Source: a bacterium
GTDB lineage: Bacteria > Spirochaetota > Leptospiria > Leptospirales > Leptonemataceae
Assembly: GCA_024742665.1 (NCBI GenBank)
Contig: JANSYA010000010.1
Location: forward strand, 1 to 64,000
Direction: 5' to 3'
Length of the DNA stretch: 64,000 nt
The notes under the pieces were generated by a model. That model did no database searches. It saw only the letters and a list, made by a program, of their open reading frames with translations, and had not been told where the DNA came from. This document shows positions 47,590-57,606 of this stretch, piece by piece. Positions within the stretch are counted from its first letter, which is position 1. Every line of letters begins with the position of its first letter. The position numbers were made by a program, and so were the translations under genes.

Positions 47590-48870
47590 ATGATTCTACA
47601 GTATGTCCTGGTGGTCGGCTTGTGTTTCTTGCTGCTTGATGCGGCGGTTCTCAGCTGGAATGCCAGTCGATTGCGACGCGCGGGCGTTATCGTCTTCGCT
47701 TTCTGGAGCGTATCGCTCAAAGCGCCTTTCGCGATGGCCGCTTTCGGCGGCCTGGAGTGGTGGCTGCGCGGACCGGACGTATGGTACGTCGATCTGTACT
47801 ACTGGATATTTCTCGCGTACCATCTGCTGGCGTTGGTCGTCTATCCGCCTCTGCTGATTGCGGGCGGCCTGCGCGCGCTCTGGAAGACGTATGCCAGAGC
47901 TCACGGGGACCCGGTCGGCGCTGCGGCTCCGGATCCCGCGGCGAAGAAGCCGGGGTCCGGGGTGAAAGATCGGTCTTCGGCGATCGCGACGATTTCTCGC
48001 CGAGGCCTGCTTGTGAGCGGCGGCGCGGGAATCCTGGCGGCCACTCCTGCTGTCGGCGGCTTGCTCTGGGGCCTTCACATGCATCTGGATCCGGCACTGC
48101 CGGAAGTCACGCGCCTGGCGCTAAAACTGGATCATCTGCATGACGATCTAAAAGGCTTTCGAATCTGCCAGATTTCGGATTTACATGTGGGAGTGCAGGT
48201 GCACACCCGTAGCCTCGAACGGATCGCGACGATGATTCTCGAACAAAGACCGGATCTCCTGGTTGTGACCGGCGACATCGTCGATACGAATAATTATTTT
48301 CTGAAGCACACGGCGAATTTCCTGGCGCGTCTTGCGTCGCGTATTCCATACGGTTTGTGGGCCGTGACCGGCAATCACGACTATTTTCACGACGGCCCGG
48401 GACTCGTGCGATACTTAAGTCGCGGCGGTCTGCGCTTTCTTCAAAACCGCGCGGCGTACGTCGGGCGCGGCCGCGGACGGCTGCGCCTGGCGGGAGTGGA
48501 CTCTCCATTCGGGGCGGGCGTCAGCGCCGGTGATCAGAAAAACAGAACCGCGCACGAAACGGTCGTACGAAATTACGTGGGCCAGATGAATCTGAACGCG
48601 ATTCCAGAGCCGACCGTCCTGCTCATGCACGACCCCGCGGACTTTCCGTACCTGCTGGATCAAAACGTGGACCTGGTCCTATCCGGGCATACCCACGGCG
48701 GCCAGTTTGATTGGCATTCCCGGAGCGCGGTGCATCCGGTGGCCGGCGAATTCTATCGCGGACTTTATTCTGTCGACGGGCGGCGGCTGTACGTGAACCG
48801 GGGTACGGCTTCCTGGTTGAAAACCCGGATCAATACGCCGGCGGAAATCACGATGATTGAATTAGAGTAG
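47590..48870 (+). CDS. Membrane-anchored metallophosphoesterase (YkuE-type)
   Basis: 426 residues. Several N-terminal hydrophobic spans (YVLVVGLCFLLLDAAVL, YHLLALVVYPPLLIAGGL) precede a calcineurin-like domain: CQISDLHVG, VTGDIVDT, AVTGNHDYF, LLMHDP and LSGHTHGGQ give the two-metal site in full. Members of this group hydrolyse phosphodiesters such as those of lipid precursors; the substrate here is open. It lies three bases after the patatin gene, so PilZ, patatin and this enzyme form one operon. Its 3' end overlaps the convergent GT25 gene by nine bases. Confidence 0.9.
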   Translation: MILQYVLVVGLCFLLLDAAVLSWNASRLRRAGVIVFAFWSVSLKAPFAMAAFGGLEWWLRGPDVWYVDLYYWIFLAYHLLALVVYPPLLIAGGLRALWKTYARAHGDPVGAAAPDPAAKKPGSGVKDRSSAIATISRRGLLVSGGAGILAATPAVGGLLWGLHMHLDPALPEVTRLALKLDHLHDDLKGFRICQISDLHVGVQVHTRSLERIATMILEQRPDLLVVTGDIVDTNNYFLKHTANFLARLASRIPYGLWAVTGNHDYFHDGPGLVRYLSRGGLRFLQNRAAYVGRGRGRLRLAGVDSPFGAGVSAGDQKNRTAHETVVRNYVGQMNLNAIPEPTVLLMHDPADFPYLLDQNVDLVLSGHTHGGQFDWHSRSAVHPVAGEFYRGLYSVDGRRLYVNRGTASWLKTRINTPAEITMIELE

Positions 48871-49851
48871 CGCGCTCAGGCGACCGAACAGCTTCGCGAC
48901 GAAGGCGGGCACAACGGCGCCGCCAAAATAAAACGCGGCGCACAGGACGGAATCCACGCAGGGATTTAAAATACCCGCGAGCGATTTGCGAATGTCGGGG
49001 AGGTGGATGCCGACCATCAATGCGGACCAGAGCCAGGTGACGCCGGGGTTGCCCAGGACCAATCCCGCCAGGAAGCTGGCGCAAAAGAACAGCAAAGATC
49101 CGACCGTAAACACGTACGAGAAGATCCGCCCCACGCGTACGGAATAAAAATGTTCGACGGTCTTTGAACGCAGCGCCCATTTCAGCACGCGGCTGCGTTC
49201 GCTTACGGCCTGTTCGGAGTCGGCGTGGTCGAACTGCACGAGCTGATCGGGGCGCAGGGCGTAGACCCGGCGATCCCGCCGCATGGAATGCAGCGCCATT
49301 TCGTAGTCCACGTACCATTTGATTTTTCCGCAGTCGTCGAGTAGCTGTCGGGCGTGATCTCGCGTGATCGCGTAGGCGTGGGCCAGGGTCGGAAACGCCG
49401 GTCGAAGGATGTGCGCTCCGCAGGTCCGGGGACGGCGACCGAGTAAGCGGCCGGCCGCCGGAACGTCGAAGTGCCCGAGATACACCCGGTCCCAGTCGGC
49501 GGGCAGCGCGCTCCAGATCCGGGCGAAGCCTTCGTCGGAAAAATCGGGCGCGAGTACCGCGTCGTCTTCCAGAATCAGGGCGGTCTCGCCGTCGCCCCGG
49601 GCCACACGGCGCCAGATTTCCCGGTGTCCGTGACTGCAACTGATGGTGGAAGGCAGGCCGAAAGCGCGGGCCAGGGGGGCGACAAGCTTTCGCCGACAAT
49701 CGGCGTCGGCCAGGGCGGGGTCCAGCTCTTCGCTGATGACGCGTTGAATCTGAAGATCGCAGCGTTCCGCCAGGCGCTCAATGCGCTTCCAGCGGTCCGG
49801 CCGTCGGCGTAAGCTCAGGCAGTAGACCGCGTCAAAATGCCGATGCAACAT
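48862..49851 (-). CDS. Glycosyltransferase family 25 protein with C-terminal membrane segments
   Basis: 329 residues. The GT25 LPS-type transferase domain spans residues 1-215: FDAVYCLSLRRRPDRWKRIE, VISEELDPALADAD, CSHGHREIWRRV, ALILEDDAVLAPDFSDEG, VYLGHFDV and AFPTLAHAYAITRDHARQLL. The EDD is the catalytic metal site. The C-terminal 90 residues add hydrophobic segments (YVFTVGSLLFFCASFLAGLV, VLCAAFYFGGAVVPAFVA), unusual for the family and suggesting membrane association. It transfers a sugar, often galactose, to LPS core. It stands alone. Confidence 0.88.
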   Translation of the reverse strand: MLHRHFDAVYCLSLRRRPDRWKRIERLAERCDLQIQRVISEELDPALADADCRRKLVAPLARAFGLPSTISCSHGHREIWRRVARGDGETALILEDDAVLAPDFSDEGFARIWSALPADWDRVYLGHFDVPAAGRLLGRRPRTCGAHILRPAFPTLAHAYAITRDHARQLLDDCGKIKWYVDYEMALHSMRRDRRVYALRPDQLVQFDHADSEQAVSERSRVLKWALRSKTVEHFYSVRVGRIFSYVFTVGSLLFFCASFLAGLVLGNPGVTWLWSALMVGIHLPDIRKSLAGILNPCVDSVLCAAFYFGGAVVPAFVAKLFGRLSALL

Positions 49852-49956
49852 CGTCGACGATCGGGCGCCGAGGCAAATGCGCAGTCAAGTGTGTTCGTAG
49901 TTATTACTTACCCGGTACTTACGGGATTATCGGACTTTATCCGTCCAGAGTTCCGG

Positions 49957-50224
49957 CTTTCAATGCTTCAAGCGCAGTGATGAAAGCGCGGAGCAAAATT
50001 TCGCGGCTCTGTCGGCAGGGCAGGCGAAGAGCGTCAACTTCGGCGTCTCCGCTCGTTTCACTTATTTTACTTTCGTGATTTCGAAAGTCGGCGATCTCAA
50101 GCGGCAGGGGCGCGACGCGGTTCGTTTCAAGCTGGCGCCGAAAGACTTTGTTTTGCGCCAGTTGATCGATCCGCTGTAGATCATATTCGATCGTGAGACC
50201 CGTCGTCTGCCTGAATACCGGCGA
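49957..50224 (+). pseudogene. Truncated, disrupted paralogue of the exported protein at 45388
   Basis: Aligned with 45798-46130. The 5' half of the gene is absent. Nucleotides equal to 45833-45901 (69 bases, in frame) are deleted, and TAC after IDPL has become TAG (about 50176). Over the well-matched stretch AKSVNFGVSARFTYFTFVIS to LRQLIDPL only two residues differ (Ser to Gly, Asn to Asp), while most nucleotide changes are synonymous. So it diverged as a working gene and was broken later. Confidence 0.85.
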
Positions 50225-50268
50225 AAAGATGTGGACATCCGCGCCGGGATCGGCGATCGATTGCCATC

Positions 50269-51276
50269 ATGATTAAAGCATACGCAGCGCAGTCGGCCGA
50301 TTCGCCACTGGAAGCCTTTGAATACGATCCCGGTCCCCTGGGAAACGAAGACGTAGAACTCGAGGTTACATCGTGCGGTATCTGTCACTCCGATCTGTCC
50401 GTACTAAAAAACGAGTGGGGTTTTACGAAGTATCCGGTCGTGCCCGGTCATGAAGTCATCGGGATCGTGCGCGAAATCGGCTCCGGAGTCACGCGGGTGA
50501 AGGTCGGGGATACGGTCGGGCTCGGCTGGTTTTCGCGCTCCTGTATGACCTGCTCGCAGTGTATGTCCGGCGATCACAATATGTGCGCGAAGAGCGAAGG
50601 CACGATTGTCGGTCGCCACGGCGGCTTCGCCGATCGTGTGCGCAGTCATGAAGCGTGGGCGGTGCCGATTCCCGCCGGCCTGGATGCGATGAAAGCCGGC
50701 CCCTTGTTCTGCGGCGGCCTGACGGTTTTCAATCCCATCGTGCAATTTAATGTTCAGCCGACCGATCGGGTGGGAGTGATTGGCATCGGCGGACTCGGCC
50801 ATCTGGCCCTGCAATTTCTGCGCGCCTGGGGCTGCCACGTTACGGCTTTTACTTCGAGTGAATCGAAGATGGAAGAGGCGCAGAGTCTCGGAGCGCACGA
50901 GGCGATTAACTCGAAGGATCCGAAAGCGCTGCGCCGGGCGGCCGGTCGCTTCGATTTTATAATCTCGACCGTCAACGTAAGCCTGGACTGGAACGCATAT
51001 CTCGGTTGCCTGGCTCCCCGCGGACGCTTGCACCACGTGGGAGCGGTGTTGGAGCCCCTGGGCGTATCGGTTTTTTCGATGATGCCCAAACAGGCTTCAG
51101 TATCTTCTTCTCCGCTCGGCAGTCCGGCCACTGCCGCGATGATGCTGGAGTTTTGCGAACGCCACGACATCGCTCCGGTCGTAGAAGTATTTCCGGTCGC
51201 GAAGATCAATGAAGCCATCGCGCATCTGGAATCGGGCAAAGCCCGCTACCGGGTCGTGCTCGATATGAAAGCCTGA
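50269..51276 (+). CDS. Zinc-dependent alcohol dehydrogenase, cinnamyl/YahK type
   Basis: 335 residues. The catalytic zinc is bound in SCGICHSDLS and PGHEVIG, the structural zinc in CMTCSQCMSGDHNMC. The Rossmann motif is GVIGIGGLGHLALQF and the cofactor-specificity turn TSSESKMEEA suggests NADP(H). The group reduces aldehydes such as cinnamaldehyde or other aromatic or aliphatic aldehydes; the physiological substrate is unknown. It lies 45 bp after the disrupted paralogue and is convergent with the GNAT gene, four bases apart. No strong ribosome-binding site is visible. Confidence 0.93.
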   Translation: MIKAYAAQSADSPLEAFEYDPGPLGNEDVELEVTSCGICHSDLSVLKNEWGFTKYPVVPGHEVIGIVREIGSGVTRVKVGDTVGLGWFSRSCMTCSQCMSGDHNMCAKSEGTIVGRHGGFADRVRSHEAWAVPIPAGLDAMKAGPLFCGGLTVFNPIVQFNVQPTDRVGVIGIGGLGHLALQFLRAWGCHVTAFTSSESKMEEAQSLGAHEAINSKDPKALRRAAGRFDFIISTVNVSLDWNAYLGCLAPRGRLHHVGAVLEPLGVSVFSMMPKQASVSSSPLGSPATAAMMLEFCERHDIAPVVEVFPVAKINEAIAHLESGKARYRVVLDMKA

Positions 51277-51280
51277 GATT

Positions 51281-51862
51281 CTATTCGAAGAAGGCCGCCG
51301 CCCCGTCGGGATCATCACCGACCTGTTCGTCTTTTGAACGAATCAAAAGCCAGGTCGGCCCGTCTTCCGGATCCTCAAAGCAGTGCCGTTTTTGAAAACC
51401 GGCTTTCAGAGCCGCCCGCAGGGAACGTTCGTTTTCCTCCGCGACGCACAGACCCGCGCGAAACCCGGGATATTCGCCAGGAATGCGCGCTGCGATTCGC
51501 CGTAAAAAGGCGGGTCCCGCACCGCGGCCGAGTTCGGCGGCTTCGCCGATAAACAGGTCCACATCCATGATCTTCGCAGTAGGCGACGCGACCCCGGACT
51601 CAGCTTCCGGCGAGCCGAAGATAATCTCGCGGTCCTCAGGCGAAAGTGTCTGCCAGCAGGCGCAGCCGATTTCGCGATTGTCGGCGCAGAGGAACACGGC
51701 CGCTTGCTCAACAGACCGCTTCAACAAGAGCGCGAAGGCTTCGTCGGGCTCGCCCCACCATTCCCGAACGTGGGGCCGAGCAAGCCAGGCCAGTACGCGG
51801 TCGCGAATGGGATTGTGATCTGCTTCATCGAGATTCAGATGTTGCAGGCTGTAGTGAGGCAT
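51281..51862 (-). CDS. GNAT-family acetyltransferase
   Basis: 193 residues of the GNAT fold. The N-terminal LNLDEADHNPIRDRVLAWLA, then RPHVREWWGEPDEA, resembles the aminoglycoside AAC(6')-Ib and siderophore-acetylase group. DVDLFIGEAAELGRGAGPAF is the acetyl-CoA-binding region, and CVAEENERSLRAALKAGFQK a usual C-terminal motif. The acceptor is not clear: a resistance role is possible but not shown. It is convergent with the alcohol dehydrogenase and 131 bp downstream of nrdJ on the same strand. Confidence 0.85.
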   Translation of the reverse strand: MPHYSLQHLNLDEADHNPIRDRVLAWLARPHVREWWGEPDEAFALLLKRSVEQAAVFLCADNREIGCACWQTLSPEDREIIFGSPEAESGVASPTAKIMDVDLFIGEAAELGRGAGPAFLRRIAARIPGEYPGFRAGLCVAEENERSLRAALKAGFQKRHCFEDPEDGPTWLLIRSKDEQVGDDPDGAAAFFE

Positions 51863-51931
51863 GGCGCGTATCAGACTCGTCAGTCACATTCATCGCCGCC
51901 CGGGGCACGAGCAGCGATTATGTATGCATAC

Positions 51932-51963
51932 AAAAAATCCGCGGCCGAATTTCGACCGCGGAT
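51932..51963 (-). terminator. Intrinsic terminator after nrdJ
   Basis: ATCCGCGG (51937-51944) pairs with CCGCGGAT (51956-51963). Read on the minus strand, the stem is followed by the T-run given by 51932-51937. It ends the ribonucleotide reductase transcript. Confidence 0.8.
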
Positions 51964-51993
51964 CGTATTGGGCTGGCCTCATGCGGCTGCAGC

Positions 51994-54900
51994 TTAACTA
52001 CATCCAGTGGTTCCGCCGCAAGACAGACACTTCAGGCAGGCGCCGTTGCGGACCAGGGTGAACTGACCGCACTCGGGGCAGGGATCGCCTTCGTAACCTT
52101 TCATCTTCGCTTCGGCGATGTCGTCTTCCTGGCTGCTGGCCGCGGGTGCGGCAACGCCGACCGCCTGGCCTGCAGGCGCTGCCGTTACAGAAACGTCGTC
52201 CGAGCCGGCGGTGGGCTGTGAATCGGGCATCCAGGAGAGCCGGCCTTCCGCGGTGCGCTGGCCGGCGCCGCCGGCAACCTCGCCCGTTCCGGTCTGGTTG
52301 TCCGCAATGCGCGCCGCCGCGATTTGCTGGTCCATTTCCTGAGCCGAGCCGAGGGCCGCATCCTGCGGAACTTCGCCGCCGGCTTTGCGAGAGCCGGTGT
52401 AAGCCTGATCCGATACCGGACGGTTCGGGCCGGAGTTTTCAGCTTCGCCGCCGACGCTGTCGGTGCCTTTGCCCAGGGTATCGCCGCGTAGATCTTCCGG
52501 CTGCACCTGCGCGAGATCGTTGCGTCCCAGATACGTAATCGCCAGTTCGCGGAATACATAGTCGATGATTGAGGTCGACATTTTGATGTGCGGGTTGCCC
52601 AGCACCATACCGTTCGGTTCGAAGCGCGTAAAACAGAATGCGTCCACGAATTCTTCGAGAGGCACGCCGTACTGCAGACCGAGGGAAATCGCAATCGCGA
52701 AGGAGTTCATCAGCGAACGGAAGGCCGCGCCTTCTTTGTGCATATCGAGAAAGAGCTCGCCCAGACGGCCGTCTTCGTATTCGCCGGTGCGCAGATAGAT
52801 CTTGTGACCGCCGACCGAAGCCTTTTGCGTATAACCCGCGCGGCGATCCGGCAGGCGCAGACGCTTCGCCATGTAGCGATAGACGACTTTTTCGACCGTT
52901 TTCTCCAGCGCTTCGCCGGCTCTGATTGGTTCGGCCATTGCGGGAGTCGCCGCGAGTTGTTCGCTCACCGCCGAGACGACGGCTGCGGAAAGCTCCGTCG
53001 CAGATACTTCGGCGCTTTGCGCCTCATCTTCGTCTTCGTCGACCTGAATATTCAGGGGCTGCGAAAGCTTGGAGCCGTCGCGATACAGAGCCACGGCTTT
53101 GTTCATGGATTTCCAGGACAGGCTGTAGGCTTCTTCGACTTCAGCGATCGTCGCTTCGGCCGGCATGTTGATCGTCTTGGAGATCGCGCCGGACAGGAAG
53201 GGCTGCGCCGCGGCCATCATTGTGATGTGCGAATCCCATTTCAGGAAACGTTCGCCGTAGCGGCCGCACTTATTCGCGCAGTCGAAGATCGGATAGTGTT
53301 CCGTTTTCAGATGCGACGCGCCTTCGACGGTCATCGTGCCGCAGACGTAGTCGCCCGCCGCGCGGACCTGGTCTTTCGTGAAACCCAGATGCGTGAGCAA
53401 ATTGAACTCAAACGAATCGATTTCATCGCCGAGACCGAGGGTGTTGCGCAGAAAGTCTTCGCCCAGAGTGAATTTATTAAATACGAAATTCAGATCGAAG
53501 GCGCTGGCCATGCCGCTTTCGAGTTTTTCCAGAATCTCCGGAGTGAAACCCTTCGCTGCCAGGCTTTCGTGGTTGATGCCGGGCGCGCCTTTGAGCGTGC
53601 CGTGACCGACCGCGAAGTTAACGATGGCGTCGATCTGATCTGCAGAGTAGCCGAGTTTTTTCAGAGCCGGCGGAATACACTGGTTGATGATCTTGAAGTA
53701 GCCGCCGCCCGCGAGCTTCTTGAATTTTACGAGGGCGAAGTCCGGTTCGATGCCGGTCGTATCGCAGTCCATCACCAGGCCGATGGTGCCGGTCGGCGCG
53801 ATGACCGTAACCTGGGCGTTGCGATAGCCGAACTGCTCGCCCATTTTTAGAGCGCGGTCGGATTCTTCCCGGGCCGCCTGCAGCAGATACGCGGGGCACA
53901 GGCTTTCGTCGATGCCCATCGGCGTAACGGTCAGGCCTTCGTATTCAGAAGCGTCGGCGCTGTAGGCCGCGCGACGGTGGTTGCGAATGACCCGCAGCAT
54001 ATTGTCTTTGTTGCGTTCGTAGCCGGGAAAGGTGCCCATGCGCTCGGCCATCTCGGCGCTGGTCGCGTAGCTGTTCATGTGCATGATCGACGTGAGCGCG
54101 CCGCAGATCGCGCGGCCTTCCGGCGAATCGTAGGGAATGCCGAGAACCATTAAGAGCGATCCGAGGTTCGCGTAACCCAGGCCCAGCGTGCGAAATTCAT
54201 ACGAGAGCTTCGCGATTTGCGGTGAGGGGAACTGCGCCATCACGACCGAGATCTCCAGCACGATCGTCAGAATGCGAGTCGTATGGCGATATGCCAGATC
54301 GTCGAACTCCGAGGTTTCCGGATTCAGGAATTTCAACAGGTTCATTGACGCCAGGTTACAGGCCGTGTCGTCGAGAAACATGTATTCAGAGCAGGGGTTC
54401 GACGCATTAATCCGACCGTCAGCGGGGCAGGTGTGCCATTCGTTGATGGTCGTATCGAACTGCACCCCGGGATCCGCTGAAGACCAGGCGGCGTGAGCGA
54501 TTTGCTCCCACAGGTCGCGGGCTTTGAGGGTGCGGTTCGGCTGCGGTTTGCGGCTTTCGTTTTCCGCGTCTTCTAATTCGGTGCGCCAGTAGAGATTCCA
54601 ATCGCCGTCGTTTTCGACTGCGTTCATAAACTCGTTGGTAATCCGAACGGAGTTATTGGAGTTCTGACCGGAAACCGTCTGATACGCTTTGGACTGCCAG
54701 TCGGTGGTCATCTCTTCGAAGAGGATCGAAGTGTGCCCCTGCTTCGCGAGTTCCAGGCAACGAAAGATATAGTTGTCTGGAATCAGCACCCGGCGCGCTT
54801 CTTTGACCGCCGCTTTCAGCTCGGCGTTCTTATTGATTTCGAATTTTGTTTCGGGATCGGTTCCGGCGTGGGCCGCCTTCATGATCGAGTTCAGGTGCAG

Positions 54901-55887
54901 GTTCGCCAGTTTGGAGCCGGAAACCAGCGCCACGACCTTCTGTTCTTCGACGGTCTTCCAGTTGATGAAGTCCTCGATGTCGGGGTGGTCCATGTCCAGG
55001 CAGACCATCTTCGCCGCGCGACGCGTGGTGCCGCCGGATTTGATCGCGCCGGCCGCCCGGTCGCCGATCTTGAGAAAGCTCATTAAGCCGGAGCTCTTGC
55101 CGCCGCCGGAGAGGGGCTCGCCTTCGCCGCGCAGATTGGCGAAGTTGGTGCCGGTGCCTGAGCCGTACTTAAACAGGCGCGCTTCCCGGACCCACAGATC
55201 CATGATGCCGCCGTCGTTGACCAGGTCGTCCTGGATCGACTGAATAAAACAGGCGTGGGGCTGGGGATGTTCGTAAGCCGAAGACGAACGGGTCAGGGTA
55301 TGATTCACGGGATCCACGTAGTAGTGGCCCTGGCCCGGGCGGTCGATGCCGTAGGCCCAGTTGAGGCCGGTGTTGAACCACTGCGGACTATTCGGCGCGG
55401 CGGTCTGGCTCGCCAGCACGTAGATCAGTTCGTCGTAGAATACGCGCGCGTCTTCTTCGGAAGTGAAGTAGTTGTTCTTGTATCCCCAGTAGGTCCAGCA
55501 GCCGGCCAGGCGGTGAAAGACCTGCTTCGCGGAAACTTCGCCGACGTACTGATCGTCGGGCGGCAGCTTCGCCAGCGCTTCTTCGTCCGGCACCTGGCGA
55601 TACAGCCAGCGGGGGATGCCGTCTTCCGGCAGATCTTTCGTAACAGCGGGCAGGCCAGCCTTGCGAAAGTACTTCTGGGCCAGAATGTCAACGGCCATCT
55701 GCGACCATGCGACCGGCGCTTCGACGTCGGGGGCTTCGAATACGACCGTGCCGTCGGGGTTTACGATCTTACTGGTGCGAGAATTCCACTCGAATAGACT
55801 CCAGACCGCCGTCCGTTCGTGGGGCGGCAGACTGTAGTCCAGATCTGCGGCTCCGGCTGATTTTGTATGATACCTGTTGATGCGCAT
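51994..55887 (-). CDS. nrdJ: Adenosylcobalamin-dependent (class II) ribonucleoside-diphosphate reductase
   Basis: 1297 residues; makes deoxyribonucleotides with a cobalamin radical, with or without oxygen. The barrel domain contains [64 protein letters not shown] and [20 protein letters not shown]. Residues about 1030-1130 are the TSCPD domain ([20 protein letters not shown]). A polar, low-complexity linker leads to a terminal zinc-finger-like [20 protein letters not shown]. Because it needs B12, cobalamin uptake or synthesis is expected elsewhere. GGAG and AAGG lie upstream of the ATG at 55887. Confidence 0.96.
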   Translation of the reverse strand: MRINRYHTKSAGAADLDYSLPPHERTAVWSLFEWNSRTSKIVNPDGTVVFEAPDVEAPVAWSQMAVDILAQKYFRKAGLPAVTKDLPEDGIPRWLYRQVPDEEALAKLPPDDQYVGEVSAKQVFHRLAGCWTYWGYKNNYFTSEEDARVFYDELIYVLASQTAAPNSPQWFNTGLNWAYGIDRPGQGHYYVDPVNHTLTRSSSAYEHPQPHACFIQSIQDDLVNDGGIMDLWVREARLFKYGSGTGTNFANLRGEGEPLSGGGKSSGLMSFLKIGDRAAGAIKSGGTTRRAAKMVCLDMDHPDIEDFINWKTVEEQKVVALVSGSKLANLHLNSIMKAAHAGTDPETKFEINKNAELKAAVKEARRVLIPDNYIFRCLELAKQGHTSILFEEMTTDWQSKAYQTVSGQNSNNSVRITNEFMNAVENDGDWNLYWRTELEDAENESRKPQPNRTLKARDLWEQIAHAAWSSADPGVQFDTTINEWHTCPADGRINASNPCSEYMFLDDTACNLASMNLLKFLNPETSEFDDLAYRHTTRILTIVLEISVVMAQFPSPQIAKLSYEFRTLGLGYANLGSLLMVLGIPYDSPEGRAICGALTSIMHMNSYATSAEMAERMGTFPGYERNKDNMLRVIRNHRRAAYSADASEYEGLTVTPMGIDESLCPAYLLQAAREESDRALKMGEQFGYRNAQVTVIAPTGTIGLVMDCDTTGIEPDFALVKFKKLAGGGYFKIINQCIPPALKKLGYSADQIDAIVNFAVGHGTLKGAPGINHESLAAKGFTPEILEKLESGMASAFDLNFVFNKFTLGEDFLRNTLGLGDEIDSFEFNLLTHLGFTKDQVRAAGDYVCGTMTVEGASHLKTEHYPIFDCANKCGRYGERFLKWDSHITMMAAAQPFLSGAISKTINMPAEATIAEVEEAYSLSWKSMNKAVALYRDGSKLSQPLNIQVDEDEDEAQSAEVSATELSAAVVSAVSEQLAATPAMAEPIRAGEALEKTVEKVVYRYMAKRLRLPDRRAGYTQKASVGGHKIYLRTGEYEDGRLGELFLDMHKEGAAFRSLMNSFAIAISLGLQYGVPLEEFVDAFCFTRFEPNGMVLGNPHIKMSTSIIDYVFRELAITYLGRNDLAQVQPEDLRGDTLGKGTDSVGGEAENSGPNRPVSDQAYTGSRKAGGEVPQDAALGSAQEMDQQIAAARIADNQTGTGEVAGGAGQRTAEGRLSWMPDSQPTAGSDDVSVTAAPAGQAVGVAAPAASSQEDDIAEAKMKGYEGDPCPECGQFTLVRNGACLKCLSCGGTTGCS

Positions 55888-56577
55888 GTGCCTTGCTCCG
55901 ATTCTTCTTCTGTCCTGTCTTCATTCAGGGCGCAGGCTTTCTGGAATTTTCTCAGGTAGATTCCTCAGAATCTATCTGCAGATACTCTCAAAAAACCCAC
56001 ACCGTGCCCGCAAAGTCAACCACCAAACAAATGATTAGCTCCGTTGTCGCTTTGCTGCGAATCGCGAAACCAGCACCTGTCTTGCTGTCTATTGGCCCGT
56101 TTTCACAGACCTTTATATGTAAAGGGGGATCCGAGTGACGTTGACTACCACGGGACTGCACATCGCGCTTTTTCAGCGGCGATCACCGACAGGAGGCGTG
56201 CCAAAATTATGTCACATCATATAGCCGAATTAGTAGAATAATTTCTTTCCGGTCAACAAAATCTTTTCGTCAATGCTCGCGGTGCCGGCCGGAATTTCCG
56301 GTCGATTTCCGCCGCGGGCACGGCTCGAATCCCCCCCGCAACCCCCGAAATTCGGGAGCTTATGTCTCATAAGCGGGGAGAGAGAAACTGCCGTTGTCGG
56401 GTCGGGTGTCAATTCAAAATGACCAAAATCGTCCCCGTCTCCCGGTTTTTTTTGCCCAATTTCCGGGCAATTTCGTTATCCACGGGATGTCCCGGGCCTG
56501 GCAGGATCTGTGCGTCGATAACCCACGTTTCGCGGGATTCATCCACAGGGTATTCGTGGCCAACTCCGCGCAGTTTG
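55888..56577. other. Long non-coding region upstream of nrdJ
   Basis: 690 bp without a supportable gene. Contents: an 11-pair hairpin CAGGTAGATTC/GAATCTATCTG (55953-55978, loop CTCA) in the nrdJ leader; AGGAGG (56191-56196) before a ten-codon frame (56209-56241); GCTTATG-tct-CATAAGC hairpin near 56359; TGCCC/GGGCA stem near 56452; and two DnaA-box-like words, TTATCCACG near 56477 and TCATCCACA near 56538. No NrdR box or cobalamin riboswitch is evident. Confidence 0.55.
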
Positions 56578-57573
56578 CTATTTCCCCGGGGCGTAGGTTT
56601 CGATCAGATCGCGCTGGACGTTGCGTTCGATGGCGTTGTACTCGGGAGAGTCTTTGCCGTAGGCGAGCAGGGCGTACTTCATGAGATGGTTGTTCTTTTT
56701 GCTTTTGAAATCGCGGCTGCTCGGGCGATCCTGCATGCGTTCCGAGAGAACTTCCTGATGCCGGTAGCAGGCCGCGAGCAGGCGATGGGCTTCAGCTTCT
56801 TCTTGATGCTGTGGGCGGATCTTTAAGTAGGCCTCTAAGATTTCTACGCAGTACTGCAGGTTGCGCGATTTGAACTGCTGCTTCACGTACTGGCGATAGA
56901 CTTTCGCCTTCAGATCCAGATAGGGATCCGATGCGAGCACCGAGGGATTTTGAATGCTGTCGAGCAGCTGAATCGATTTTACGAGCCGGCCGATCGCCTG
57001 AGCGCGATGTCGGGCCCGGGCGCTTTCCATGTGGCGTAGTATGCGTTCGTCGAGTTCGTCGGCGCGCCATTCTTCGCCGCCGGAAATTTTATGTGCGGAG
57101 CGCTTTTCTTTTTCCGAAAGCGCGGCGACTTCCCCGGCCCGCAGCGTGTGCAGGGCTTCGGTATACTGGCGCCGCGCGGACTCCATGCGTTTCAACGAGC
57201 TTTCGCTCGAAACATCGTCGAGAATTTTCAGTTCGGGAAACAGCGGGCTGATGTCCTCGTCCAGCCACTTGCCGTCCTGATTCGTATTCTCTTCGTTGAT
57301 GCCCGAGCTTTCGCTCTGATCGGCGAAGGCGTTGTCCAGGAAGGTGTCGGGTTTCTTTTCGAAGCCCTCGCTGCTGCCGAAGAAATAACCTTCTTCGCCG
57401 GATTGGGGCGCAGGCGTGTCGGCCTGGGCCAGCGTCGGCTTCACCCTCACGCGAGCGTCGGCGTCTTCCGCGAAATCTTCCGCATGGAGCGGGGCGTCCG
57501 GGGCAAAAATTGCCGGAGCCAGAAAAAAGATAGCGGCGGGAATCAGTCGGATCGGAAATCTGCACCAGGTCAT
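56578..57573 (-). CDS. Exported helical protein of unknown function
   Basis: 331 residues. A signal peptide (FPIRLIPAAIFFLAPAIFAP then DAPLHAED) suggests periplasmic location. Residues 25-130 are acidic and low complexity; 130-331 are helical with heptad-like repeats (MESARRQYTEALHTLRAGEV, AQAIGRLVKSIQLLDSIQNP, NLQYCVEILEAYLKIRPQHQ), with TPR-like character near the end. Not recognised. It is divergent from lysA, with 33 bp between the starts. A similar secreted helical protein lies on the other side of lysA. Confidence 0.7.
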   Translation of the reverse strand: MTWCRFPIRLIPAAIFFLAPAIFAPDAPLHAEDFAEDADARVRVKPTLAQADTPAPQSGEEGYFFGSSEGFEKKPDTFLDNAFADQSESSGINEENTNQDGKWLDEDISPLFPELKILDDVSSESSLKRMESARRQYTEALHTLRAGEVAALSEKEKRSAHKISGGEEWRADELDERILRHMESARARHRAQAIGRLVKSIQLLDSIQNPSVLASDPYLDLKAKVYRQYVKQQFKSRNLQYCVEILEAYLKIRPQHQEEAEAHRLLAACYRHQEVLSERMQDRPSSRDFKSKKNNHLMKYALLAYGKDSPEYNAIERNVQRDLIETYAPGK

Positions 57574-57606
57574 AGTATTGCTTCGGCAGAAAAGCGAGAG
57601 GTGTTA

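Noticed and set aside
51994-56577. NrdR boxes or B12 riboswitch upstream of nrdJ
   Set aside because: No ACACWATAT-like palindrome pair and no B12 box could be found on either strand.
57091-57606. Long upstream extension of the lysA frame
   Set aside because: It covers the divergent secreted-protein gene, has no family similarity, and a good ribosome-binding site precedes the ATG at 57607.
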